The notes: generated from the letters alone by a model not told the origin. A stretch of 64,000 nt of DNA from Gluconobacter thailandicus F149-1 = NBRC 100600 (GCF_000964465.1 NZ_BANH01000017.1:1-64000), one strand, 5' to 3'. Positions 18,427 through 26,145 are shown, numbered from the stretch's first letter. A program made the numbers and translations.

Positions 18427-19074
18427 ATGGCCCCCTCCCAGCCTTCACTGTCGGACTCTGACAGTCTGAAGCGCCCGGCGCTTGTCCTGGCCTCGGCCTC
18501 TCCCCGCCGCCTCGCCCTCCTGGGACAGATCGGTGTCGTGCCAGATGATGTCGTCAGCACGGACGTGGATGAAGAGCCCCGCCCAGGTGAACTGCCCCGT
18601 GCGCTGGCGCAGCGTCTGGCCCGCGCAAAGGCGGATCATGCGGCATCGCAGCGTCAGGACGCCGCTCTAGTCATCGGCGCTGATACCGTTGTCGCTGTGG
18701 GACGGCGGATTCTTCCCAAGGCAGAAGACGAAAAGACAGCCCGCGCCTGTCTCCGCCTCCTCTCCGGGCGGAACCACAAGGTTCTGACCGCCGTTGCCCT
18801 TCGCCCGACTGTGGGCTGGGTTGACGGAGTGGCCAACGAACGTCTGGTGGAGACATCTGTCACGTTTCATCGTCTGACGGACAGCCAGATTGATGCCCTG
18901 ATCGCTAATGGTGACTGGCAGGGCAAAGCTGGCGGTTACGCCATTCAGGGCGCAGCAGCAGCCCATATCCGACAAATTGGCGGAAGCTACTCTGCCGTGG
19001 TCGGGCTTCCCCTGTTTGAGACAGCACAGCTTCTCCGCGGGCAGCCCCGCCGTCAGGGTGGGTGGATCGCGTGA
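18427..19074 (+). CDS. Maf-family nucleotide pyrophosphatase
   Basis: Maf proteins hydrolyse non-canonical or excess nucleoside triphosphates such as dTTP, UTP or modified bases. The hallmark LVLASASPRRLALLGQIG lies after a 16-residue N-terminal extension; EEPRPGELPRALAQRLARAKA and VIGADTVVAVGRRILPKAED follow, with the base-specificity region GKAGGYAIQGAAAAHIRQIGG near the C-terminus, which points to the YhdE-like dTTP/UTP pyrophosphatase group. A second Maf paralogue is at 61091-61702. The stop overlaps the next gene by GTGA. Confidence 0.92.
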   Translation: MAPSQPSLSDSDSLKRPALVLASASPRRLALLGQIGVVPDDVVSTDVDEEPRPGELPRALAQRLARAKADHAASQRQDAALVIGADTVVAVGRRILPKAEDEKTARACLRLLSGRNHKVLTAVALRPTVGWVDGVANERLVETSVTFHRLTDSQIDALIANGDWQGKAGGYAIQGAAAAHIRQIGGSYSAVVGLPLFETAQLLRGQPRRQGGWIA

Positions 19075-20114
19075 TTGAAATCCGCGCCGCCTGTTCCCCG
19101 GGCGAGGTACGGATTGCAGTTACGAACCAGGATACGCTTCTCGATGTCGGCCTCTGGCGTCCCGGGCATCCAGATGGCCTCGACGACTGGCACATAGCGC
19201 GCGTTCAGACTGTGGCACCGGCTCTGGGTGGGGCATTCGTCACGCTCCATGATGGGGAAAGTGGGTTTCTTTCCTGCCGCGATGCGCTCGTGCAGGGGCA
19301 AACTGTTTCTGTCCGCGTCAGTCGCTCAGCGCAGAACGGGAAAGGCCTGCGTTTTCGCAAAGCAGAGCCCCCTCAGGACAGCGACAATACGCCACGCCTC
19401 ATCGCCCCAGGCCCTACCCCTCTGGAGGAGCTGGCCGACCGGTATCCTGAGGCGCCGCTCCACATTGATGACCCCGGCATCGCAGCACGACTATCTGCGC
19501 GACTGCGCCCAAGACTCCAACGATGCCAGCGGGCTTTTGACAGCACTCTGGAGAGCGAGTTCGAGGAACTGGGTTCTGAAACGGCTGACCTGGGCCTGTT
19601 GACCGCCAGCTTCTTCCCGACACCAGCGCTGATTGCGATCGACCTCGACAGTAATGCCAACCCGGATTTCAAGGGTAACGTCACCAGTTTCCCCGCGCTG
19701 AGCCAGCAGATCCAGCTCAGAAACCTCTCCGGCACGCTGCTTATCGACCCCGCAGGCGTCAAGACGCGCAAAAGACCTGCGCTCGTCAGCTTCCTGCGAG
19801 ACGCCATGGCGCAGGACCCTCTCAAGCCTCAGGTTCTGGGCGCAACGCCATCCGGCCTGCTGGAAGTCATCCGTCCGCGCAAACGACCACCCTTGCATGA
19901 GCTGCTATCCTCCCCACATGGCAGGGCGCTGGCAGCGTTGCGCACCATTTTGCGCGAAGAGCGAAAAGGGCGTGTGCTGACAGCGTCTATCCCTCTCATC
20001 CGGGCACTGGAAAGTGACCCGGATGCCCTGAACGATTTCGTATCCCGCCGCGCCGCTCCCCTGGAACTGGTTCTGAACCCGAACGCGGCACCCGAAAGCT
20101 GGAGCCTGTCATGA
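19071..20114 (+). CDS. RNase E/G-like protein, short and divergent
   Basis: Likely a ribonuclease E/G family member. The N-terminus resembles the S1-containing part (HIARVQTVAPALGGAFVTLHD...GFLSCRD), and the catalytic region is recognisable but divergent: ALIAIDLDSN and LLIDPAGVK take the places of the two aspartates that bind magnesium, followed by LEVIRPRKRPPLHELL. At about 347 residues it is much shorter than E. coli RNase G (489) and lacks the zinc-link and C-terminal domains. The GTG at 19071 overlaps the maf stop; a GTG at 19062 is an alternative. It overlaps yacG by ATGA. Enzyme activity cannot be assumed. Confidence 0.75.
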   Translation: MIEIRAACSPGEVRIAVTNQDTLLDVGLWRPGHPDGLDDWHIARVQTVAPALGGAFVTLHDGESGFLSCRDALVQGQTVSVRVSRSAQNGKGLRFRKAEPPQDSDNTPRLIAPGPTPLEELADRYPEAPLHIDDPGIAARLSARLRPRLQRCQRAFDSTLESEFEELGSETADLGLLTASFFPTPALIAIDLDSNANPDFKGNVTSFPALSQQIQLRNLSGTLLIDPAGVKTRKRPALVSFLRDAMAQDPLKPQVLGATPSGLLEVIRPRKRPPLHELLSSPHGRALAALRTILREERKGRVLTASIPLIRALESDPDALNDFVSRRAAPLELVLNPNAAPESWSLS

Positions 20115-20287
20115 GTGCAACCTGCCCCATCTGTCATCGCCCCACGGAAGCAGCCTTCCGGCCATTCTGCTCCCGCCACTGCGCGGACGTTGATCTAGGC
20201 CGCTGGTTCAGTGGCAACTACCGCGTTCCGTCCTTCAGGCAGGACAATGAAGAAGAGCTGGACGATAATCCTGAATCGAAGGGTTGA
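20111..20287 (+). CDS. yacG: YacG-family zinc protein (DNA gyrase inhibitor)
   Basis: A 58-residue zinc-ribbon protein. In E. coli YacG binds gyrase and blocks DNA binding. The zinc ligands are visible as CPICHRP (Cys5, Cys8) and FCSRHCADVDLGRWF (Cys20, Cys24), followed by the family's acidic tail NEEELDDNPESKG. The start overlaps the stop of the RNase E/G-like gene by ATGA, so it ends the infA-proximal gene run. Confidence 0.92.
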   Translation: MSATCPICHRPTEAAFRPFCSRHCADVDLGRWFSGNYRVPSFRQDNEEELDDNPESKG

Positions 20288-20348
20288 TCCCGAACGAATC
20301 ATGAGCTACACCCCGTTTCCGCAGCGGGTGTTTCACCTTAAGCCCGGT

Positions 20349-20424
20349 GCCCAAGTAGCTCAGTTGGTAGAGCATGCGACTGAAAATCGCAGTGTCACTG
20401 GTTCGATCCCGGTCTTGGGCACCA
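20349..20424 (+). tRNA. tRNA-Phe (anticodon GAA)
   Basis: A complete 76-base cloverleaf: the acceptor arm GCCCAAG pairs with CTTGGGC, the D-arm begins TAGCTCAGTTGG, the anticodon loop holds GAA in CTGAAAATC, the T-loop reads GGTTCGATCC, and CCA is encoded. Its 3' end is the integration site of the adjacent element and is kept intact. Confidence 0.97.
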
Positions 20425-21556
20425 TTTCATAACTTCCCCCTTCAAAATCAATAGCTTGTCGGTCCTTTCCGTCCCACCTGCGATTTTCGTGCTGTGAGTG
20501 GGACTTTTCGTTACTGACCAGACGTGCGAAAGCACGCTTTGCAAGCCGCTTTTGGTCTGCTGCATTTGTGTATCTCTGAACTTCTTTGAGAGAGCGGTGA
20601 CCTGTGACCGCAGCAATTTCGTGAGCCGAGCATCCAAGCTCTGCCAGTCGCGCAGCCGCAGCCTTTCGCAAGCCATGTGACGAGCATTGAGGCAGCCCCG
20701 CAGCATTGCACCAATCCCGAAATCGGTTGCCAAAGCTTTCCGGCGTGTAAGGACGCCCATTCATTCCTTGAATGAACGTGTTGCCTTCTAATGCTCCAGG
20801 CGTGGCCTCAATGATGCGCCATAAATCCGGCACGACTGGTAAAGTCAGGGTAACCGGCTTCCGCTTTCCGTTTTTCACTTGTGTAAAAGTGAGAGAACCA
20901 TCCCGAATGTCTTTGATACCGAGTCGAACTGCATCGCTCCTACGCTGCCCCGTGTACAGCAAGACTGCGAACGCCAGGCGAGCCGGTGATCCTATCGGAT
21001 AGAAAGCCTCGAACGTCTCAATCTCGGCAGGCGTCCAGCTATGAAACCCGCTGCCACTGGCAGGGATATATCCAACCTCTTTCGCGGGGTTTTTCTCGAT
21101 CATCCCAACCTGAACGCCAAAAGCGAGCAGCGCACGCAATGCCTTCAAGATGCCGTTTCCAGCTTCCGGCTTACCTGCCTTCGAATCCCGTAAAGCCATT
21201 ACATGCTTCGGCAGCAAGGTGCTGACAGGATTGGAACCACATTTCTCACACAGATTGTCCAGTACACCCCGTCGCACATATCGTGTGCGACTATCGAGAC
21301 GACCGAAAACAGCCGATCGATAATACGTCACGCAGAGATCCCGAAAGCTGCCCGGTATCAAAACCTCACTCTTTGACTGAGCAGGCGCAATTTCTCCAGC
21401 CAATGCACGGCGATATTCATCGTCGAATTCTGGCGTTCCAGGCGCTTCTCTGAGACGGATTTTTCTATGTCCAGGACGACGCAGATAGACACGGGTTTTC
21501 CCGTGCCTGTCAGTGTCCTCCACCACATATTTGTAGTGCTTACGGACCACGATCAT
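20360..21556 (-). CDS. Tyrosine recombinase (integrase) of the element
   Basis: A site-specific tyrosine recombinase of 398 residues that should catalyse insertion into and excision from tRNA-Phe. The catalytic domain shows YTGQRRSDAVRLGIKDI (first catalytic Arg), HGLRKAAAARLAELG (HxxR), GHRSLKEVQRYTNA (final His and Tyr nucleophile). The ATG at 21556 overlaps the stop of the AlpA-like gene by ATGA. The last 20 or so codons run through the att core into the antisense strand of tRNA-Phe, giving the odd tail GIEPVTLRFSVACSTN. In the excised circle the tail would change to GVEKDSSNK. Confidence 0.95.
   Translation of the reverse strand: MIVVRKHYKYVVEDTDRHGKTRVYLRRPGHRKIRLREAPGTPEFDDEYRRALAGEIAPAQSKSEVLIPGSFRDLCVTYYRSAVFGRLDSRTRYVRRGVLDNLCEKCGSNPVSTLLPKHVMALRDSKAGKPEAGNGILKALRALLAFGVQVGMIEKNPAKEVGYIPASGSGFHSWTPAEIETFEAFYPIGSPARLAFAVLLYTGQRRSDAVRLGIKDIRDGSLTFTQVKNGKRKPVTLTLPVVPDLWRIIEATPGALEGNTFIQGMNGRPYTPESFGNRFRDWCNAAGLPQCSSHGLRKAAAARLAELGCSAHEIAAVTGHRSLKEVQRYTNAADQKRLAKRAFARLVSNEKSHSQHENRRWDGKDRQAIDFEGGSYEMVPKTGIEPVTLRFSVACSTN
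20409..20427 (+). repeat. attL core (19-bp direct repeat)
   Basis: CCGGTCTTGGGCACCATTT, comprising the 3' part of the tRNA-Phe T-arm and acceptor stem plus CCA and three bases. It is repeated exactly at 29503-29521. Confidence 0.93.
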
Positions 21557-21822
21557 TTCAATACCGAATCCCACTCATTAGCTCTTTCCAATCCTGAAAA
21601 AAGCGCTGTTTCATCCGGTTTAGCCCCGCTCATCCGAGCCGCAGCCGACACCAACGAAGGTCGATGCCAGAGAACGATTTTTCCAAAACGGATCGGGCGC
21701 GGCGCATGACCTTCCTCGACCATCCGATCAAAGGTTGATTCACTCACCCCCCAGAACGCCGCCGCCGCGGATCGCCGAAGAAAGATAGGCACCAAACCGG
21801 GCGGGAGATGATCGTATTTCAC
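21553..21822 (-). CDS. AlpA-like DNA-binding protein (probable excisionase/activator)
   Basis: An 89-residue protein with an AlpA/MerR-type helix-turn-helix: FLRRSAAAAFWGVSESTFDRMVEEGHAP followed by RPIRFGKIVLWHR. AlpA of satellite phages and cryptic elements activates integrase expression or helps excision; the direct coupling to the integrase gene (ATGA overlap) and to the portal gene (ATGA at 21819-21822) supports such a role here. The C-terminal 30 residues are not conserved in composition. Confidence 0.8.
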   Translation of the reverse strand: MKYDHLPPGLVPIFLRRSAAAAFWGVSESTFDRMVEEGHAPRPIRFGKIVLWHRPSLVSAAARMSGAKPDETALFSGLERANEWDSVLK

Positions 21823-23147
21823 GCGCTTGCCCCTTCATTTTGATGCGTGCCAGGAGCCGGAAAGCCGTCATCAGTATGACCGGGTTTCGGTGCAAGAGAG
21901 GGCATGCCAGGCGCATCCGCAGGCCAGTTCGGCGCGCTACCGTTTCGCAACGCATCGCCATCAGCATGCGAAGACAGCCCAACCGCATTGCGCGCCTCGT
22001 TCGCTGTCATGATGCCGCTCTGCACCTGAGCGCAGTTAGCAGCGGCAACCGCGCTATAATTGCCCCGCAGTAAGCCGCCCATATCAATCAGAAGATGATA
22101 CCCGGCCGGCAACACCGCTTGGTCAAACTCGGCTTCAATCGCAGACACAATCGGCGCCAAGGTAAGTTGAGCGAAAGCCGTCAGATAAGGTGACAAATCA
22201 GCCGGCAGCCGGTCGCCTAATTGAATCAGTGGTTCAGGCACACGAAACAGACGACAGATTTCAGCAACACCGAATTGCCGACTTGCGAGAAACTCTGCAT
22301 CTGCGCTGTTCAAGCTTGCTGGCTTGAAAGACCATCCACCTTCAAGAAGTGGAACTTTGCCTGCGTTCAGCGCCCCGGAATAATCTTGGAGGGATGCCTT
22401 AGCCTGGGCGCGTTGCTCTTGGGTAAGATACGAAGGCGATGATAGGTAGCCAGAAGGCCGCATACCGTTTCGCCAGGTCTTTTCTGCCACCTTGGACATT
22501 TCGAGGCTTTCGCGAACGACGCCAGCCGCCCGCGCAAGCACGCTTCGACCGATCAGGCCATTATCTGATCGTGCCTTAATGTGAAGGACTTCCGTGTCCA
22601 GCAGACGCGACGGCAAACCCAGAAGCTGAGTTTCAGGCGTTGAGGTCACAACGTCGAACACGAGCCGAGAGTGTGTGCCAACGCCAACAACTTGCGGACT
22701 AAGCCACGTCCAGGGAATAGGCGTGAGGCTGACCACAGCCCCGCGTGCATCTTTCTTGATCCACGAAACGGAATTGCCCTGCATCTGCAAATCAGCAACG
22801 ACTTGCATACAGAATGACGGCCAGCTTTGCCTCGTGTTCGGGCGTGAGATCAGTTTGACGGCTGGCAACGTGTCCTGGGCGGCCTGACGTCCATCTTCAG
22901 CATCAGCGACGATAGAAGCTGGAAGGCTTGCAATCGACGCGGTTGTGATTTCAAGGCAAGCAGTAACAGCGGACAGGCTTTCAGAGAGCCATGCAGACAC
23001 CGGACCATGCGCCGTCTGCGTCGCGCCCAAACCTACGCTCACAGCGCCCCAGCCGTCAGAATATCGGCCTGAAACCCGGCTTTCTATCGACAGGACAGGT
23101 TCTTTCCGCACACGACTGCGAGGCGTTGAATTCGTGAAAAAGCCCAT
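21819..23147 (-). CDS. HK97-family phage portal protein
   Basis: Portal proteins form the dodecameric ring at one capsid vertex through which DNA enters and to which tails attach. The 442-residue sequence matches the HK97 portal family: an N-terminal segment with LSIESRVSGRYS, VSAWLSESLSAVTACLEITT, SWPSFCMQVVADLQMQGNSV and PWTWLSPQVV, then FGVAEICRLFRVPEPLIQLGD and QLTLAPIVSAIEAEFDQAVLP, and a proline-rich tail. The length is complete. Its start overlaps the protease stop by one base (TAATG). No terminase gene lies nearby, which is unusual. Confidence 0.93.
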   Translation of the reverse strand: MGFFTNSTPRSRVRKEPVLSIESRVSGRYSDGWGAVSVGLGATQTAHGPVSAWLSESLSAVTACLEITTASIASLPASIVADAEDGRQAAQDTLPAVKLISRPNTRQSWPSFCMQVVADLQMQGNSVSWIKKDARGAVVSLTPIPWTWLSPQVVGVGTHSRLVFDVVTSTPETQLLGLPSRLLDTEVLHIKARSDNGLIGRSVLARAAGVVRESLEMSKVAEKTWRNGMRPSGYLSSPSYLTQEQRAQAKASLQDYSGALNAGKVPLLEGGWSFKPASLNSADAEFLASRQFGVAEICRLFRVPEPLIQLGDRLPADLSPYLTAFAQLTLAPIVSAIEAEFDQAVLPAGYHLLIDMGGLLRGNYSAVAAANCAQVQSGIMTANEARNAVGLSSHADGDALRNGSAPNWPADAPGMPSLAPKPGHTDDGFPAPGTHQNEGASA

Positions 23148-23689
23148 TACAGCCTCAACATCGTCAGAACGCGGTCCCGGTATCGCTCTACGTGGTAAAT
23201 CTCACCAAGCGGACGACTACGCGGCTCCACGAAAGTTTCGGCATAGGCGGGATGCGAAGAGATGATGGAAATCTCGTGCAGCCGCGCCCCGTGAATGATC
23301 CGGGTTTCTCGCCCTTGCCATTCGTCAACAGCATCAGAAAAGCCAATGCTTACGCCGCCAAGATCGCCGCGCTTGGCCATGGCATGCACATCCCGGCCAC
23401 GTTCGGTATCTGGCAGATCAAGAGCAAAGTGCAGCCCATCGGCCCGGTCTTCGAGTTGCAAGGTGCCAGAGCGCGTGCGCCCTAGCAGCTTGGCAGCATC
23501 GTGGTCCTGCAACGCCAGAATATCCTGACCTTCGCAGGCCGACCGGAGCGCATGGGCTGTAAAACGTTCGGAGAAGTTGCCGATCTGCGCGGGCTTGTCA
23601 TAAGGCACCGCCAGACCCCGGAGAGTAAGGCCACTTCCGGCAGGCGTGACACCCGCCGAAAAGCGCATTTCCATTGTCCCGCGCGTCAT
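23147..23689 (-). CDS. HK97-family prohead protease
   Basis: A serine protease that matures the capsid by cleaving scaffold segments. The 180-residue protein has the family's LTLRGLAVPYDKPAQIG start, FSERFTAHALRSA, the catalytic-His segment ILALQDHDAAKLLGRT, and the catalytic-Ser segment RGDLGGVSIGFS, then RLHEISIISSHPAYAET. It lies three bases after the capsid gene in the direction of transcription and overlaps the portal start, so the three head genes are co-expressed. Confidence 0.93.
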   Translation of the reverse strand: MTRGTMEMRFSAGVTPAGSGLTLRGLAVPYDKPAQIGNFSERFTAHALRSACEGQDILALQDHDAAKLLGRTRSGTLQLEDRADGLHFALDLPDTERGRDVHAMAKRGDLGGVSIGFSDAVDEWQGRETRIIHGARLHEISIISSHPAYAETFVEPRSRPLGEIYHVERYRDRVLTMLRL

Positions 23690-23692
23690 GGA

Positions 23693-24937
23693 TCAGCCCC
23701 CAGCCGCAGCTTTAGGGGCAAGAACCGAAAATGCCTGCGGACGGCGAACCGCCACATCGGCGCTCTGGATCACCCGGATCTGCACGTTGCCGCGCTGGAA
23801 GGCTTCAGACGCATATGGATTGACCAGGATTTCTACGACACCCCACATGCCGATCAGCAGGTTCGTCCAATCCCCCAGGACAAGAGAACCAGCCGGAACG
23901 TTGGTGCTCCATTGTGCGGGCAGGCCCGCTAGCGTTCCATCATCCATGATGAACCCGGCACCCACCGAGGCAGCCTTCGGAGTTGCCATTAGGGATGCGC
24001 GAACACCTGCACCAATCGCCCACCCATTCGGCACCGCATTGGCCGTTTCCAGATCCGTCAGGCGAGCAAGAATTTCCGGCCAGGACAAACTTCCTGCCGT
24101 GTAATCGGCAGTATGTGCAGCCTGCGGAATGACACCTTTAGGGGTGAAGTTGGTTCCATCACCAGCCAGAGCAGCAGCGTCCAGAGCCTGCGCCATGACT
24201 GCTAGAAGATCGGATTGTACCAATTCCTGAGCAGCAGGGCTGGAAAGCATCAGTGTATTTCGGCTGATTTCAGCGATTGATCCGCATGTCTTCGGGCTCA
24301 TGACAATGCCGTCATAGGCTGGATTTCCCGCAGGAAGAGTCTGGTTTTCCCCAACCCATGCCGCCTGCGCCGCAGCCGTCTGGCGAGGAATACCGATATT
24401 GCCAGAAAGGCCATCCAGCACGACCGCGCCAAGCTGTTGCGTAATCAGGCGCGCCCGCAGAAGGCTAACGAACTGGTCCGGGCGCTGTTGTGTCGGGATC
24501 AAGCTCGCCGCTTCACCAGCGGTCCCCTGAGCGCCAGTCGTCAGCGTTGCGCGGGTTTCCAGATTAGGCGTGAGGTCCACCAGAATGCCGCCTGCCTGCG
24601 GCTTCTGGCCTGTACGACGCTCGATCTCGGCAGACATTTCACGCGCCCGCCCGGTCCGATCATCATCCGTGATCCCGCGTACCTGGGCACGGACCGCATC
24701 GACCAGAGTGAAGCTGTTGCGCGCCCGCTGGTAATGAGCATCGCCAGACAGCGAAACACCCGGAGCCGAACGCGCTAGATCGTCCAAGGCACGTTGACGG
24801 GTTTCACGGGCCTTGAGCGCATTGGCTTCCGTTTCCAGGTCAGACCAACGCTTGTCGATCTCCGGGCCGCTCTGGCCTTTGATCGCTTCCATGTCCGCCA
24901 GAACGGCGGAAAGCGTGCGGGTTGCAGAGCTATTCAT
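23693..24937 (-). CDS. HK97-fold major capsid protein
   Basis: The shell-forming protein of the particle. The 414 residues have an N-terminal helical scaffold-like delta domain (residues ~1-120, rich in Ala, Glu and Arg) and the HK97-fold core: GGILVDLTPNLETRATLTTG, DGLSGNIGIPRQTAAAQAAWVGENQTLP, the E-loop-to-spine YDGIVMSPKTCGSIAEISRNTLMLSS, GWAIGAGVRASLMAT and LVLGDWTNLLIGMWGVVEIL. It starts inside the stop of the HTH-like gene (ATGA overlap). No separate decoration or head-tail connector gene is seen. Confidence 0.94.
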   Translation of the reverse strand: MNSSATRTLSAVLADMEAIKGQSGPEIDKRWSDLETEANALKARETRQRALDDLARSAPGVSLSGDAHYQRARNSFTLVDAVRAQVRGITDDDRTGRAREMSAEIERRTGQKPQAGGILVDLTPNLETRATLTTGAQGTAGEAASLIPTQQRPDQFVSLLRARLITQQLGAVVLDGLSGNIGIPRQTAAAQAAWVGENQTLPAGNPAYDGIVMSPKTCGSIAEISRNTLMLSSPAAQELVQSDLLAVMAQALDAAALAGDGTNFTPKGVIPQAAHTADYTAGSLSWPEILARLTDLETANAVPNGWAIGAGVRASLMATPKAASVGAGFIMDDGTLAGLPAQWSTNVPAGSLVLGDWTNLLIGMWGVVEILVNPYASEAFQRGNVQIRVIQSADVAVRRPQAFSVLAPKAAAGG

Positions 24938-25476
24938 GCCACACCGCCAACATCGTGAGAGTGAGGGCCAACATTCGCTTCCAGCGCCTCGTCCATACGC
25001 TGCACAACGGCATTCACGTTGATGACATGGAAGGCGTTGAAAGCCGATACGCCTTGTTCACCGGCAGCGGCGGCTAATTCCAAGTCAGAGAGACCAGCCA
25101 GCACCGATGCTGTTTCAGCCCCCTCGAAATGGACCAGATACGTGCGACGACCGCCCTTGAGCAGTTCTCCGGGCACGAAGCCGGGAAGCGGACCAATTTC
25201 GGAGCGCCCGACATACGCAAAGCCCGCAGCAACCTTGGCAGCGAGAGCCACCGGCAAGCCAAGACGCTGCCCTTCGGCCACAAGGCCAGTCTGAATAGCC
25301 TGACGACGCGAGAAGATGATTGCTCCACCGCGACCGGAAGTCTCTTTCTGGTCCAGATCAGCAAAGATGATGTTGTCTTCTCGCTTGATCCAACCAAGAA
25401 GAGTGCCGCGAGAAATCTTACCGCCTGCGCACAGGTGAGGCAGACGGTAGAGGTGTTCGTCATTATCGACAGACAT
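24934..25476 (-). CDS. HTH/MerR-like protein of the element
   Basis: I cannot name a close family. The first 75 residues look like a MerR-type winged HTH (LPHLCAGGKISRGTLLGWIKRED, then GGAIIFSRRQAIQTGLVAEGQRLGLPVALAAKVAAGF). The remainder is a mixed alpha/beta region with GELLKGGRRTYLVHFEGAET. It is the first gene of the tightly overlapped head operon and could be its regulator, or possibly a DNA-binding packaging protein such as a terminase small subunit; sequence alone does not decide. A palindromic operator-like sequence (25516-25538) lies just upstream. Confidence 0.6.
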   Translation of the reverse strand: MSVDNDEHLYRLPHLCAGGKISRGTLLGWIKREDNIIFADLDQKETSGRGGAIIFSRRQAIQTGLVAEGQRLGLPVALAAKVAAGFAYVGRSEIGPLPGFVPGELLKGGRRTYLVHFEGAETASVLAGLSDLELAAAAGEQGVSAFNAFHVINVNAVVQRMDEALEANVGPHSHDVGGVA

Positions 25477-25515
25477 TGAGCGTCCTTTCAGGAGAGGTTA
25501 TTCATCCGATAACCA

Positions 25516-25538
25516 TTTGGGTTTATCGTGAACCCAAA
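25516..25538. promoter_or_regulatory. Operator-like palindrome before the head-gene operon
   Basis: TTTGGGTT (25516-25523) and AACCCAAA (25531-25538) form 8-base arms with a 7-base spacer, 40-60 bases before the start of the HTH-like gene. CGTGAACCCAAA (25527-25538) recurs as CACGAACCCAAA at 29416-29427, before the primase gene. Confidence 0.5.
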
Positions 25539-25569
25539 CCTAAAAACAAGAACTCTGGTGGGACATTCG

Positions 25570-26007
25570 TCAGATGGCCAGAAGATCGCGCAAAATCGAG
25601 TTATAGGCTCGCACGTTCCAGAACTCGTCGGGATCATCAGCAAGCCCTTCGCGTTCCCAGGACGCCATGGCTTTCGTCTTGGCAAGCACACCGGCAATGC
25701 TCACGGCTGGCGTTTTGATGATCTGCTGGAACAACGTATTTTCGCGCTTGTAGAGCACCGTGAAGATCGGCTCTGCCTGCTGCTCTTCCTCGAACGTATC
25801 GACGGAAGCATGAGCAGCGTCGATCTTGTCTTGCACCGCAATAAACTGCTCGCACATCGCAATCAGATGCACGTCCGATTTATGGCCTTCCGGCTTCGTG
25901 GGCGCGGCGGACAGGCTTTCAGGCTTTGCGAGGGATGCGGTAGCGATGCCACCGAGTAGGACAGTCCCGAGAGCCGGGAAAATGTCACGACGATTTACTG
26001 AGCGCAT
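25570..26007 (-). CDS. Small exported protein with Tat-like signal, unknown function
   Basis: A 145-residue protein with an N-terminal twin-arginine-like signal (SVNRRDIFPALGTVLLGG, cleavage near SLA-KP). The mature part is mostly helical and charged (LIAMCEQFIAVQDKIDAAHA, TVLYKRENTLFQQIIKTPA). Similar small Tat-signal proteins occur in alphaproteobacterial prophage regions without known function. The ATG at 26007 has a good AGGAG eight bases upstream; a longer open frame to 26079 runs through structured leader sequence and is unlikely. It is preceded by an unusual multi-hairpin leader (26008-26145). Confidence 0.65.
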   Translation of the reverse strand: MRSVNRRDIFPALGTVLLGGIATASLAKPESLSAAPTKPEGHKSDVHLIAMCEQFIAVQDKIDAAHASVDTFEEEQQAEPIFTVLYKRENTLFQQIIKTPAVSIAGVLAKTKAMASWEREGLADDPDEFWNVRAYNSILRDLLAI

Positions 26008-26145
26008 AATAGCGGCTCCTGTAGCTTTCGTTGCCGAAAGTGCTTGCTGTTGAAGGCACGCACTCCGGGGGTTCAACACCTGGCTACAGTCAGGCCGGTA
26101 GGGCTTTAAGGTTGCCCTCTGGACATACCCCTAACGCCCCCGGAG
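26008..26145 (-). ncRNA. Candidate structured RNA leader, three-way-junction-like
   Basis: On the minus strand a perfect 9-bp stem CTCCGGGGG/CCCCCGGAG (26145-26137 with 26071-26063) encloses two hairpins: AGGGC/GCCCT (26118-26114 with 26104-26100) and CCTG/CAGG (26094-26091 with 26082-26079). Downstream are a GTGC...GCAC stem (26063-26040) and CTTTCG-GCAA-CGAAAG (26040-26025), a 6-bp hairpin with a GNRA tetraloop, then AGGAG and the ATG of the Tat-signal gene. The arrangement suggests a cis-regulatory or independent small RNA; no known family was recognised. Confidence 0.5.

Noticed and set aside
20360-20424. C-terminal integrase residues GIEPVTLRF taken as a conserved domain
   Set aside because: They are the antisense translation of the tRNA-Phe gene and reflect the attachment site.
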